Part shown: positions 45,019 through 56,851 of the stretch, piece by piece
Layout: every line of letters begins with the position of its first letter
How positions within the stretch are numbered: position 1 is the stretch's first letter
Origin: Apiotrichum sp. Y4204
Lineage: Eukaryota; Basidiomycota; Tremellomycetes; Trichosporonales; Trichosporonaceae
DNA length: 64,000 nt
Direction: 5' to 3'
NCBI GenBank assembly: GCA_025531455.1
Contig: JAMYHL010000046.1
Span: forward strand, 124,001-188,000
The notes under the pieces: generated by a model
Database searches by the model: none
What the model saw: the letters and a program-made list of their open reading frames with translations, nothing else
Told to the model about the DNA's origin: nothing
Made by a program: the position numbers and the translations under genes

Positions 45019-45737
45019 AGCCGCCACCGACCCCATGACCTTGACCGACGACAATTACCCACGATCTTAGAACTGTAACGAAATGCTATGCAATGTACAT
45101 ATCAAGTGGCCAGTGGCAAAAAGTGGGGCATCAGAGTTCTTGCTAGCACATGATGAACGGCCGTGCATCGGTTACATGACGTCGCGGCTTCCCAAGATGA
45201 CTTGTTTACGAGAGACATGATGCGATAAGGGTGTAGACAGGAAATAGCGTTCACACCGAGATGGTGCAAGGCTCACTTTAGCGATCAGCAATTCAGCATA
45301 TGGACATGGTTCACGCCTCTCGGGACGGATTAAGCTTCAACGAACAGAGCGACAAACGGCACGGTTCCTGGCGGTGGATGCCACCGGGGCCACCGAAGCT
45401 CAAAGCTCGGCGATTGGCAAAGGGCAAAGAACGACGAGTAAACCATAGGATCTGGGTGGCGGGTCGAGTGTGGCGGTGGCCTGCATGACCTGACCGCGGT
45501 GGGAACACTTGTGTGGATTTGGGTTCATCTCATCGGCGCTGTGAGGTGGTGGGCACTGCCATTCCCAGCGGTTCGTCGCGAAGACAACACCATCTTCACA
45601 TGCATTGCATTAATGTTGACAACTAAACATAACCATATCGTCGACCAGATGGCGCCCATCCCTAGCAGGATTGTGGGAGCATGGTCCACAATACCCCTGG
45701 CGCACAGCAGCTTCTCTTCATCAATCCTGCTTCTTCG
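45019..45737. other. convergent intergenic region
   Basis: About 720 bases between the lectin-like (+) and vWA (-) genes. A 371-codon plus-strand frame beginning at 45499 runs antisense through the vWA gene and is a shadow. No other content recognised. Confidence 0.5.
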
Positions 45738-47449
45738 TTACCCATGGAAGGGTGTAATCTCCGGTGCTTCATCTGTGACGTCAGCTACGGCCGATTCCGA
45801 AGACGATTTAACGTCTAGCCACGGTGACCCACCCTGCAGGTCGTATGAACTGGACGAGTATCAGCAACGGACAACATACTGGCTACACAACGGCAACGTA
45901 CCTGTCAATCGCGCCCAGGAGCAGCCTAATGAAGGTCAGCAAGCAAAGGCCACGGACACGCACTTCATGAGCCACAGCTCGCGGTTCAGCTCGGCGCCCT
46001 GCTTGGCAATCTGGTCCTGCTCAAACTCAAAGCCCATCGTCTGGTCGATCATGTCGCCCACCTCTGGGTGGTTGTCGAGCCATGTGAGAAAGTCGCGTGC
46101 TGCGGTGAGCGTCACGCAAGTCTACAAATGCGCACCTTTTGTGTCGTCGCCGACCTGGGCAAACTGGTATGCGACCGCTTCCGGGCCGTCTGTGGGGGAT
46201 GAGTGTCCTGACGGTACGAGGCGCATACATCTTGTCCGGGCGAGCTCGGCTTTGGCCATCTTTATGACCAGCGGAACTGCGGTCAGTAACACAAGAGTGA
46301 CTAGGAGCTCACGTTTATCGCTGTTGCGCTGCACGCCAACCTCGTTGTACGGTGCCCCTGCGGTCAGTTTGTACGTTTTCGCATCCAACCCACCGTCAGT
46401 GATAACGATAACGAGCACCGGCTTGCGGAGCTTCTTAATCAGGGACTTTGCGGGTTTGAGGACGAGCGGCTTGAGGACTTTTTCGTCGAGACTTGTGCCA
46501 ATCGGTGTACCAGACGTGTTGCCCGCCCTATCGACCAAAGCCCTAATCTGCTCCTCTGACTTGATGTTGTTGCCCTCCACATTCGAGTTGAAGAACCGCA
46601 GTGCGCTGAGATGAGATCCGCCGGTTAGGGAGCACTCACATGCCGTCCTCGTCGAGCAGCGTGCACGCGGCCGTGATATGCGAAAGGATGCTGCCGTCAG
46701 CAAGAAACCAAGTTGCGTCCGTAGGTGACACCCACTCTTTCAGCTCGGCGATGCGCGCGCCGCCCTGGTGCACCTTCATGCTCATCGAGTCGTCGACCAG
46801 CAGCACGATATCATACAGTGCGACCTTTGCGAGGTCGATACCGAGGATCATCGGCACGCGGAGACGCTCAGTGATGCGCTCGAGGATGCGGCCCGCGACC
46901 AACCGCCGCGCGATGGCCTCGAGATCGTTCGGCCGGTAAAAATTGCGCAGGTTTTGCTGTGGTCAGCGCGTTCAAGGGCCGAGGAACGCGAGGTCTGTGC
47001 GTCACGCGACCTGGGTTCCAGGCTCGGATTCTCGAATCAAAGGGCAAGGAATGCGAGTGGGCACAGAAAAAAAAAAAGTCAAAATGCCAAATCCGGCAGC
47101 TTGGCAAGCTTGGCCGGGACCACCACCTGCCAACACAAAAATCGGCGTCCTCACTCATCCACTCCCTTCACGGGCCTCGGGCCACACGACGTACCTCGCG
47201 GACCGCGTCGCCGAGGATCCTGACCAGCGTGCCCGTGTCGATGCGGATGGGAGGCGGGATGTGGTATCCGTCAATGTGGCCGTGGGGGAGGGGTGCGTCG
47301 CCGATCGCGTTCGACAGGCGGTGGCGGTTGCCCGCTGCAAACTGTGCGGGCAGATACCCTCCCTGCGCGGCCTGCGCAGCTTGGGCGGCGGCTTGCATCG
47401 TGAGCGATTGTTGGGACCCGAATTTACCGATTTTTGCAGCAAAGCCCAT
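45738..47449 (-). CDS. von Willebrand factor A-domain protein, eight exons
   Basis: Exons 47449-47195, 46956-46640, 46605-46313, 46276-46229, 46189-46136, 46099-45964, 45925-45902 and 45849-45738 total 1239 nt and encode 412 residues in one frame. The N-terminus is Gln/Ala-rich (MQAAAQAAQAAQGG). From about residue 130 comes a vWA domain with the metal-ion site D140-x-S142-x-S144 in LLVDDSMSMK. The later VIVITDGGLD strand and FQFAQVGDDTKAR-like segment are typical of fungal vWA proteins. Those also have the conserved block DFLTWLDNHPEVGDMIDQT near the end. Intracellular vWA proteins often act in complexes or ubiquitin pathways; no partner domain is seen here. Exon 7 has only 24 nt. The first intron is 238 nt and contains an 11-A tract (plus-strand view); the others are 34-52 nt. 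Confidence 0.88.
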
Positions 47450-48056
47450 TATGTGGGAGAGAGAGAGAGGCGATGTGAGTGTCAGTTGCGACTGGGCGAT
47501 GAGTAGATGGCGACAGTGCAGATGGAGATGGGGGAGAAGATGGAGATGGAGGAGAGTGATCGGGAGACTGATTGATTGTGCTGTGAATCATCAGTTCCAG
47601 ATCAGAGAGTGTCGCGGGAGCGGGATTGTTGACATTTGGGAACCATGATGATAAACAACAGCCGGAGTTCCAAATGACGTGGACATGCTATATTAAAGTT
47701 TAAGGTCGGGGCCAGCTGCCGATCCCCCTGTCTATCACGCTAGAGCCACGCTAGGGGGCTATAAAAAGAACCCATGACCACGCTAGAACCACGCCGATCG
47801 GGATCAGCCCGAAAGCCGAACATTCGGTGGATTGGATCGCCTGGGCCCTGATCGGCGCAGTGTTGGTGGTCGGTGTTGGTGGTCGGTCTGCTTCATGCCA
47901 CTTCGAGCCCATCGAGGTGTCAGACATCTCTGCGCTCCACCTGCTCTCCGCTCCGCGCTCTGCGACCATTGCCACCATCCGAATCTACCGCTGTACCCTC
48001 TATGCATCCTACATGCTGCCCTACAGATGATTACACATGTGCTCTGCCAGCTGCGC
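47450..48056. other. intergenic with orphan TATA element and CACGCTAG repeats
   Basis: About 600 bases between two minus-strand genes. A plus-strand TATAAAAAG at 47760 is surrounded by three CACGCTAG copies (47736, 47747, 47779). No supported plus-strand gene follows; the only downstream frames are short. Confidence 0.5.
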
Positions 48057-49216
48057 TCAGAGCTTGGCCTTGTCCTCCTTGCGGACACGCACAACCGCCT
48101 TGCCCCATGTCTTGCGGTCCTCGAGGTCGCGCAGGCCAGGGACAACCTTGTCGAGGCCATCGTACACGGGCTGGTACACCTGGGGGATAAGGCGGCCGGA
48201 CGAGATGAGCTCCATGACAAGGTCGAGAACCTCAAAGTAACGCTTCGTGTCCTTGAGCGCAGTCGCGCCCCAGTGCAGGCCGACGATGCTGACGTTCTTG
48301 AGAAGCACGAGGTTGGCCGGGATCTTCTCGATCGTGCCCGCCGCAAAGCCGACAACAATCAGGCGCCCGTTCCACGCAATGCACTTGAGCGACGGGACGA
48401 GCAGGCCAACAGGGTCGTACACGACATCCACGCCGTGGCCGCCAGTAATCTTCTTCACCTCGTCCTGCCATCCGGCCTTGTTGTAGTCGATAGCATAGTC
48501 TGCGCCGGCCTGCTCAATCGCAATGCGGCGCTTCTCCTCCGAGCCAGCAGCAGCAATGACCTTGGCGCCGAGCGCCTTGGCGACCTGCACAGCGGCGATG
48601 CCGACACCGCCAGCCGCAGCGTGCACGAGCACCCACTCGCCGGGCTGGGTGTTGGCGCGGCCGACAAGACCCTCGTACGACGTCGGGATCGTCACGTAGA
48701 TGCCCGCAGCCTGCTCGTAGCTGATGTTGTCCGGCATGCGCACCAGGCGCTTGTAGTCGCACGTGATCTGCTCAGCGTATGCGCCCTGCGACGAGCCAAA
48801 CACGCGGTCTCCAGCGCGCAGCTTGCAGCCCGCGGGAATTGGCGAGTTGGCAGCGATGCGTCCGGCAAACTCCGCGCCGAGGGTAAACGGTAGCGGCGGC
48901 TGGTCTGGCGTGTGAGCGCTGTACTAGACGTATCTCCGGATCGCGGCTAGACCTGTCTCGGTGCCACTCACTCTGGTACTTGTTCTGGGCCTGGAGAATG
49001 CTGTTCGTTAGCCTGCCGCATGTACCATCACACGCTAGACTTACTCGAAAAAGTTGAGACCGGCAGCATACACATCAACGAGCACCTCGCCGTCCTTGGG
49101 CACAGGCGCGGGGATGTCGGACCTGGGATCAGCATCGGCGTTCCAGAGTCCAGAGCGTTTACGCACACGCGCTGGACGTTCGGGTGTCCGTGGGTCTTGA
49201 TCTGGAGGGCCTTCAT
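48057..49216 (-). CDS. NADPH:quinone oxidoreductase (zinc-less MDR, zeta-crystallin type)
   Basis: Four exons (49216-49167, 49122-49045, 49000-48972, 48904-48057) with 44-67-nt introns give 334 residues. It belongs to the medium-chain dehydrogenase/reductase superfamily, quinone oxidoreductase branch. N-terminal GroES-like part: MKALQIKTHGHPNVQRV, VYAAGLNFFDILQAQNKYQ, LPFTLGAEFAGRI and GDRVFGSSQGAYAEQ. The cofactor fold has AAAGGVGIAAVQVAKALGAKVIAAAGSEEKR. There are no structural-zinc cysteines. The usual reaction is one-electron or hydride reduction of quinones and reactive enones with NADPH in the cytosol, a detoxifying step. The third exon is just 29 nt and splices exactly into NFFDILQAQNKYQNQPP, as the family requires. 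Confidence 0.94.
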
Positions 49217-50220
49217 GGTGGTGGTGGAATGTGCGGACGAGAAAAGTGTGTGCTGCGACGAATTGTGGTCGTGCTCATTAAAGAGGGCGCGCCGTGCGGT
49301 GTGGGGTTGTTGCGGTAATGTGCCGAGCAATGCCCAGGGTGGGCTCACAGCTCACGGGCTGGAGAGTAACCGAACACTGCGGACTCGGCCATCTACATCT
49401 CATCAACAGGGCGACACCAGGTTCCGGATCTCCGGCCATGTCCGTTGCCCGACCAAATCTCCACACCCCAGCCAGGATGGCAACACAACCTCGGCGAGCG
49501 AGGGGCCACATGGATGCAATGCGGTTGATACATGCATGCATGGCTGGCAGTGCAGACGTGAAGACGGCGAAGCATTTATCTGTACCTCCACGGACAGGGT
49601 GTCGTCGATACAACTCGGGCAGGTGGTAAACTCGTCGTGTTCAAGGCCATTTTCGATGACGTCCACAAACTCCACCAACAACTTCCCCCCACAAACCCAC
49701 CGTTGGCCGCATCTCATTCCACCCACAGTAGTGACAGAAGAGAACCACATTCACACCACGCCCACTGCTGCTGGTTGCGCCCATCATGGACGAAAGATCC
49801 TTTGCGAGGCTTGACCTAGAGCACAGAGGCAGTACTACAGCGGCACGGGTTGACTACAGACCGTCATACGCTCGCCGGCCCAGAGCACCTGCTCCCGCCT
49901 CGTGGCAAGCAACGGAGGGATATTGCCACTGCTGTTACTTCTATGAGCCGGGTCGTCCGCGAAATACTTAACTGCAGATGGCAAACATTGGGAGCACAAC
50001 GGCGGAAAGTAACGCCGCAGGGGCAAGACGGACACGACCACCGCGACGGCCAAGAAGATCAGGCAGTCAAGTCCGGCAACAATGGTTACATACTGTCCTC
50101 CAACGACACCCAACGACACTCGTTATACTGTACACGTCTCAATGTCCAGATCATCCGTCCACAGTCTAGTTGACGCGCCCCTGTCCCTCCGGGGGGACGC
50201 GCATGCAATGCACAACCTTC
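49217..50220. other. intergenic region without recognisable genes
   Basis: About 1 kb upstream of the quinone oxidoreductase and downstream of the MFS transporter. Short frames only (up to about 115 codons) without motifs. A CATGCATGCATGG run lies at about 49532-49544. Confidence 0.45.
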
Positions 50221-52161
50221 TTACTTCTTGGGAAAGAACGCGAGCGCCCATCCGCCAAGACACGTCATGACGGCGGTAAACACGATCATGACCGCGTAGT
50301 TTGTACCTCCGTACGCACCAGGCGCGCCGCGGAACGCGCCATACGCGAGGAGGCGGTTCGAGATCGGTCCCGAGGTGAGGGAACCGACGCCTTTGAGGGT
50401 CATGAACGCGGCAAAGCTCACGACGTTGACCGTCGGGTCGTCGCGGGCGATAATCGTAATGATCTTGCCCCAGTAGCCTGCCAGCGCACCCCCGGTCAGA
50501 CCCCACATGATCGCAAAGGTGGTAAGGAAGGGTGCGCTCGTTCCCAGCCCCCAGAATACGAGGACGACGACGGTGGCCACCGTCGTCTGGATCATCACCG
50601 CCGTGCGCACCGCCATCCGGTCGGAGAGGAAGCCCGACATGAGGAGTCCAAGGCTCGTGGTCGCGTTTGTTATTGCCACCAGCGTCGCGCCGTCGGGAGT
50701 GACCTTGCTCTGCGAAGCAAATGCTGAAGATGTGAGCAACACCCTTGGAGAATGACCGCCATACTCACATGGAAGCCAGAGCAGGGGAATAAAGTTGGAG
50801 AGGCTCGTGACCAGCATGAACGTGAACGCAGCCCATGGCGCGCGACGCCGGAGGAACGTCCAGTCAATTTTGGGCCGCTCGTGGCGCTTGCTTTCTCCGT
50901 GCTTGAGCCCCACGATTGGGATGCGGCGGCGGGCAAATGGCAGTGCGGCGAGGTTGATGATCACAAACGAGACGGCGAGCGAGAGCATCGTTGCGCGGTA
51001 CCCGAACCGCTTGAGGAGCGCCGTCACGACAAACGGGTAGACCGTGCCACCGATACCGGTGCCCGCGTACATTATGCCCGTGGCAAAGCCCCGACGCGCC
51101 TGGTACCACTCAAAGAGGTTTGTTGGCAAAGGGAGGTAGGTTGCTGTACGTCAGCAATGTTCGGAGATGAGGTTACTCACCCGCCGAGCAGGGATACAGG
51201 ATACCAAAGGTAAGCACAAGCTGCCATGGCTGCGTGTTAGTTACAGCACACTTCGTCGGTCGCCACTAAGGCACACACTCACCTTGTTCACGAATGCCGA
51301 GGTGAGGAGACCGACCGTGGCGAGGAACACGCCGGCATACTGGATGTGGCGTTCGTACCAGGGCATAGTGGCAAAGAAGGGGCCGAGGAGCGCACCGCTG
51401 AAGAAGAGGAGGCCGGTGGGGAGCGTCGACGCGAGCGTGAGTGTGTTCTCGGCGTTGGAGGAGCCGAACATCTCCGTGCTCCAGTAGTCATGCAACACAC
51501 CAACCGAGAATGGTAGGCCCCAGACGGCGGCCTCCAGCACCGTCGACGCCAGGAGGAAGAGGTACGCGCCGCGGCCGCGGTCCACGGGCGGCAGCGAGGT
51601 GAAGAACTCGCGGTCCGTATCGGCGCCCGGGGTTATCATGCCCGCGTCCGACGGCGTCCCCATCTCGAGATCAAACTCGCCCTCGTTCGGCGTCGGAGGC
51701 AGCGACCCACCGGGAACAGGCGCAAATGGGTCCGGAACCAGCCCGTCCGCGGGCGGAGTCTCGAGTGGCTTGATGTTTGAGAAATTGAGGGACGGCGGCT
51801 GCAGGTCCTTGAAGCTCTGGGAGCGGCTCTGGCGGCGCTTGGCAAGCGACTCTGTCGGAGTCGCAGCGGGTGCCTCGGCCTCGGGCTCGGTCTCCGGCTC
51901 GGCCTCGACCGCGTCCATGTCCGTCATAGTCAGCAGGGGTGTGATGCCAAACGCTGGGCGAAGGGGGTCGGACCGCGATGGGCGGCGCGAAGGGGTGGTC
52001 ACACCGACGTCGACGCCTGACGCGGCGGCGACGATGTCATCTGGCGGCTCGTCGCCGTCGAGCGGGGTGATCTGGAATGCGCTGGGGCGGAAGTCGCCAC
52101 CGGAGCGCGAGCCCCTGCGGGAGGAGAGCTGCCCCAGCTCGACGGGCTCGGCAGTCGCCAT
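50221..52161 (-). CDS. MFS transporter, monocarboxylate-transporter-like, with long cytosolic N-terminus
   Basis: Four exons (52161-51283, 51229-51181, 51143-50769, 50723-50221) with 37-53-nt introns give 601 residues. About 185 N-terminal residues are hydrophilic and acidic (EAEPETEPEAEAPAATPTES), a likely cytosolic regulatory region. The transporter begins at DRGRGAYLFLLASTVLEAAVWGLPFSVGVL. The third exon carries YQARRGFATGIMYAGTGIGGTVYPFVV, a motif that MCT-type fungal carriers share. The last exon has SGFLSDRMAVRTAV and GGALAGYWGKIITII. About 12 membrane segments are expected. Related fungal proteins (Mch-like and similar) are mostly without known substrates; some carry riboflavin or carboxylates. 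The second exon is only 49 nt but fits frame and hydrophobicity (PWQLVLTFGILYPCSA). Confidence 0.88.
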
Positions 52162-54570
52162 GGAGTGAGATGCCTAGAAGTGAGTAGTGGCAAGAGGTGA
52201 GGGGTAAGGGGGTTAAGGAGGTAAGGAGGTAATGTGATGCAGCAGAGTGCTGGAACTGGGGACGAGTGTCCCATGTTCTTAGGCTGTGGATGGCTTAATA
52301 TCATGATGAACAAGACGACTCGACACGTTCTTGTCTGCTCGGCGGGAAGTTTCTCGCTCCCGTACCCCGACCTCTGTTCTTGTTCTTTGGACGTGGAAGA
52401 CCGGGGTGGTGGCCCAGTTTGCCATGGTGGGTCCTCCGAGGGGCGCCGGGGGCGTTCGGTGTCCCTTGCTTGCCGCCTCGGTAGGAGAAACGAGAGACCG
52501 ACGCGGCCCACCAGACGGCTGACGGCGCGACCGAGAGCACCAGAGAGAGAGAGAAAGCAAGGAAGAGACAGATCCGGACCGCAAGTCTCCGCAGCTGCCG
52601 CATATAACCGTTTGGTGACAGTAGCCTTTTTGGTAATCGAGCGCTTGGCGCTGCTGACGCTGCTGGCACCGCGAGCCAACGGCAAAAGCGCGGGCAAACG
52701 ATTCGGTATATGAATGGCAAAAATGGGACGGAATCTGTAAAGAACAGATGGAGATCTCGACATTCTCGGAAGGGAGACGTTTAGGCCTGAGTTGCGGCAT
52801 GGCGGGCATGGCGGACATGGCGGTGGACGGGGAGCAGTGCATGGAGAGGCATGTTGTGGCAAGAATCTCAAAGATCGCAAGGATTGACAAGGGTCTCTCA
52901 AGGGGAGTGGCGTTACCTGTCCACCCGCCCTCCCTGTCCGGCCATCGGTCGCGTCGAGCGAGAATGGCGGAGAAGAGCGGTGAAGCAAAGAGGGCAACAC
53001 GACAGGAACACAGGAATGTAGGATGTGTGTACGTGTTGACGTGAGCCACAAAGCCATGTTCCGTGGCCAGAACAATCTCCTTTTACAGGTTACACAGGGA
53101 GATGCAAGATCTACGGCCCTCATAAACCCTCGTAAGGTTAATTAAACTACCTGCCCCACTCAGCCAATAATAGCGCGCGCAGCCCGGAACGGGAGTCAGT
53201 CAACCCGAAGGGAGCCGCTACGACCCGTAGACTCCCTTGCGGCAGACCAGGTCCAGACTCTTCGCTTGCACTGAATGGTCCGAGCGCGAGTGAGTCGCTC
53301 CGCATCGCCGATGTCGACCGAGTGTGTGGGAATCTGAGACTGCTACACGTTCACGTGTCCTGTATCCTTGAGCTTCATTTTTGGGTCAAGTTCGCTCGAG
53401 GCATCAGTATGGGGAGCGAGGTCGTCAACGCATGCTCGGTCGCCACTGTCATGTCACGCTGCCCCAATGTCAGCGCTTCGATGTTCGGGCCCCGCCAGAA
53501 TGCTAATAATGGGCAGATATGCAGCTGAGCACATGGATCACGAGAATAGCAGGAATGTGCAGGATTGATGGCGGAGTCGCCGCCAGGAAACTCCGCCCTG
53601 GCATCCCTTATGGCTCTCCTGATGTCTCCTGACAATGTCTCCGGGGCTAGTCTGATCCAGAAATCCAGTACTGTAGCCATCGCGTAATCCGGCCCCACAG
53701 GAGCCCGGTGCGTTGATGCTTGGCGCACTGTTACGAGCAGCCAGCAGCCACGGGAGGAACATGTTGCGGATGTCGAGTGGCTTATGGTCCCTCGGCATTC
53801 AAGGATTGCACGTCCGCCGAGATCAATCGCCATGTCTGGGCTCTGTTCCAAGCTGCGTGTTTGAGGCGCGCCTGGAAGGTATGCTGCTTTTCGTATGTCT
53901 CATCCTGCAACGCACAGTGGCATAGTATAACTAGTTTAATATAACAGGAAGATACACACCCTCGCAGGATGCTGTGGTAAGGCTCCGGTGCGGGTGGCTG
54001 CAGGCTGGGTGTGGGGAGATTGACGGTAACAACATTTGATCCGTACACCCCGATCTACATCAAGACTTGACATTGACTGACCGACAGGTAGACAGATGGC
54101 TTCGCCATGCATGTGAATGCATGCAGGGTGCCAAGACACCTCATCTCAGCTGACCGCCCAGCAACACTCTTGTTTCGTGGATACCCCGTCACTGTGGACA
54201 ACGCCCAGCATCCGTGACAGCCTCAACCTACTCATTTCCGTCGCTGCTGTTGCTGGGTTTCCAACTCGCAAAAGAACGAAGAACGAAGAACGAGCGTAGA
54301 TGTGGGTTGCCTCATGGCTGCTACTCTCATATCCGCTGCCGAACTTGTCCCGCGCGGGTACCTTCCACCGACGGGCATCGCCGGGGGTGATCACCAGCAC
54401 GCTTGGCGAGTTCATACAGTACATACACGGTGCCGAAGAAGACTAACGCACCGGGAGAGCACTAATGTCCCGGGAGAACAGGTTGACAACGGCCGACGGC
54501 AATTCGTGTTGATGAAGCGCAGAACATAAGATGAGGATGCACGTTCTACTGACATCTCAACACCCCCATC
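52162..54570. other. 2.4-kb gene-poor divergent region
   Basis: Between the MCT-like gene (-) and the lipase (+). A 374-codon minus-strand frame over 51999-53123 overlaps the MFS 5' end in another frame and has no motif. GGCATGGCGGGCATGGCGGACATGGCGG repeats occur at about 52796-52823. Nothing else recognised. Confidence 0.5.
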
Positions 54571-55647
54571 ATGCGGCTCTCGATATCGCTCGCTTTGGCA
54601 CTCAGCGCCGTTTCCGCCTCCGGGTCCCCCGCAAAGCTCGACGCGCGGGCACTGGCAGTTGAGCGCGCAATCGACGACGCGCCGGTCGAGCGCGACTTTG
54701 TGCTCGAGCCACGCGCGGCATACAGCAATGGGCCGGTGACGGCCGTCGGCGCAGACGTAGTCGCGGACTGGGCGTCTTTAGCGCACTACCAGGCGTGAGT
54801 CGAAGCTTGGCGCCGTATTACCCCAACACTGACCATCGCAGCGCCGTGAACTGCGGCCCGGATAAAGTCAAGGCTTGGAACTGCGACACGCACTGCACTG
54901 CCGTCCGCAAGCCGCGGGTCATTGTCTTTGGCGGCGACAACGGCCTGACCCCACACTGTGAGGTGACACACCTCTGCTTCTCTGACTACAGACTACGTTG
55001 CGAACAACGGCTCGCACGTGATTGTCTCTGTGGACGGCACAAACTCGCAGAATCCGCTCTCCATTGCTGTGAATCTGCAGTTCGCCCAGCGGCGGGTGTC
55101 GACAAGCTACTTTCCAAACTCGGGGGATGTGCGCGTACACACGGGCTTCTACAACGCGTTTACTCGCGTCGCAGCGCCGATTGCTCGTGCGGTGAATACA
55201 GAGATTGCGGGGGGAACGAAGAACGTCGTCGTGATCGGACACTCGCTCGGCGCCGGGGTCGGCGAGCTGCTCGCGACGTACCTCGTCCGCCTGCTGGGTA
55301 GTTCGGCAAGCGTACAGGCGCGCCTCTTTGCCTCCCCGCGCGTCGGGAACGCGCCGTGGGCGAACTATGTCGACGGCGCGTTCCCTCCCGGCAAGTTTCA
55401 CTATCTCGTCAACTTTAACGACCTCGTGGCCCATCTCCCGCCTATGAGCTGGGGGTTCCGCCATCCCCAGGGCGAGATGTACATTCCGGTCGATAACGGC
55501 CCGCAGATTGTCGCGTGTTCGGGGCAGGAGAATGCAAAATGCGCGGGACAGTTCAACGACCCGCTCAACTGGCTGTTCTCTCTCGGCAGGATGCTCGAGT
55601 CAGACGTTCATGCTGGTCCGTATGCGGGTGTCATCATGAGGTGCTAG
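54571..55647 (+). CDS. secreted class 3 lipase
   Basis: Three exons (54571-54794, 54842-54957, 54992-55647; introns 47 and 34 nt) encode 331 residues. MRLSISLALALSAVSASGSP is a signal peptide. A short pro-region (VERAIDDAPVERDFVLEPRA) may be cleaved, as in Rhizomucor-type lipases. The domain shows ADWASLAHYQAAVNCGPD, VIVSVDGTNSQNPLS (oxyanion-hole strand), the nucleophile elbow GHSLGAGVG, the acid in NFNDLVAHLPP and a late His in GFRHPQGEMYIP. Cysteines in the N-terminal part and near the end probably form disulfides. Role: extracellular hydrolysis of acylglycerols. It is convergent with the PLP-enzyme gene, 91 bases apart. Confidence 0.94.
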
Positions 55648-55738
55648 GTGCGAACTGTGCGCTGCGAGAGTAATGTAACTATACACATGTAATGCAGTTG
55701 TGTTCCTAATCCATCCATTTCTCTGTGCTGCAGATACC

Positions 55739-56851
55739 TCACTGCTTGCCCTCTGTGCAGATCAAGACCACCACATCGTCTTTCCCAAGCTTGACCTTGC
55801 GCACCGCAGCAAGCGTCGCAGCCCCGCACGGTCCCGCGCTCACGCCGGCAGCCTGGAGGTCCTCGGCAGCCTTGAGCGCCTCGGGATCGCTCACGACAAC
55901 AGCGTCCGCGGGCGTAATAGCCGCCTTGAGATCCGGCCACGCGAGGGGCGACACGGTCCCGCAGTTGAGCCCCGCCATGGAGGTGAACCCGGCGTCGGGG
56001 ATGGTCGTTGCCTCCCCGCGCGCAAGCGATGTGTGCAGACACGGCGCGGTATCCGGCTCGGCGGTGACTATCCTCGCGGGTGCACCGCCGCGCGAGACTC
56101 GTACTCCATCGGGACCGTACCACTGCACCACGCTGTGCGCGAGACTCCCCACGCCGACGGGGACGACCACGACGGTCGCTGTCTCGCCGGCGGCGTCGAG
56201 CGCCGCGTCCGCCTCCGCCGCGATCGACATGTATCCTTTCACGATGCGCTGAAGTCAGCTTGTGTCGGGAGTTCAACTCACATCCGGCGCGTCGACGTAG
56301 CCCTCCCACGACATGTCTTGCACGAGCACGCCGCCGTGCCCTTGTGCATCGGCGGCTGCGCAGGCGGCGGACACTGCGCCGTCGTAGTCTGCGTCTACTG
56401 GAGTCACGACACAGCCCTCGGACGCGATGGCATCCCGCGACCATTGCTCGACCGTTGACGGGACAAATATATGCGCTTTGAGACCTAGGAGCGCCGCCGT
56501 GCGTGCAACTGCCCGTCCGTGGTTGCCTGATGTCAGCGATACCAGTGGGGTACACTCACCATCTGTCGCGGTGTGAAGCGTCAGCTCCGGCTCCGTCTTG
56601 GCTCTGCTCCGAAGCGCGTCGACATCCCAGGGATCGACGCCCCACCGCTCGCCGAGGAACGACGCGATAGCCCAGCTCGCGCCGAGGATCTTGAACGCGG
56701 GCAGGCCGAAGCGCCGCGACTCGTCCTTGACGTACACTGCGCGACACCCGAGCTCGGCGGCCAGGCTCGGTGCCGGACGCAGCGGGGTGGGGCCGTGTTC
56801 TGGGAAGAAGGCGCGGTGTACGCGCTGGATGTGCTCGGCCGTGTCGGTCAT
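55739..56851 (-). CDS. PLP-dependent diaminopropionate ammonia-lyase-like enzyme
   Basis: Three exons (56851-56560, 56526-56282, 56248-55739) give 348 residues. Fold-type II PLP family. The Schiff-base lysine is K54 in GLPAFKILGAS, preceded by VKDESRRFGLPAFK as in diaminopropionate ammonia-lyases. After splicing the phosphate/substrate loop reads ATDGNHGRAVA, again the family form. The late glycine motif lies near VGVGSLAHSVVQWYG. The reaction expected is elimination from 2,3-diaminopropionate to pyruvate and ammonia; D-serine or threonine use is possible. At 348 residues it is shorter than bacterial enzymes of about 400. Both introns are exactly 33 nt; the first is free of stops in frame, so unspliced RNA would still be readable and insert 11 residues. 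It shares a 372-bp divergent promoter with the class II aldolase. Confidence 0.85.

Noticed and set aside
45499..46614. Long plus-strand open frame (371 codons)
   Set aside because: It runs antisense through the vWA gene, whose exons restore a complete domain; GC-rich codon bias makes such shadow frames common.
51999..53123. 374-codon minus-strand frame upstream of the MCT-like gene
   Set aside because: Overlaps the MFS first exon out of frame and is low-complexity Pro/Ser/Arg; more likely 5' leader.
55739..56851. Recent horizontal transfer of the PLP lyase from bacteria
   Set aside because: The gene has two native-type introns and codon use like its neighbours; nothing in the sequence itself supports a recent transfer.
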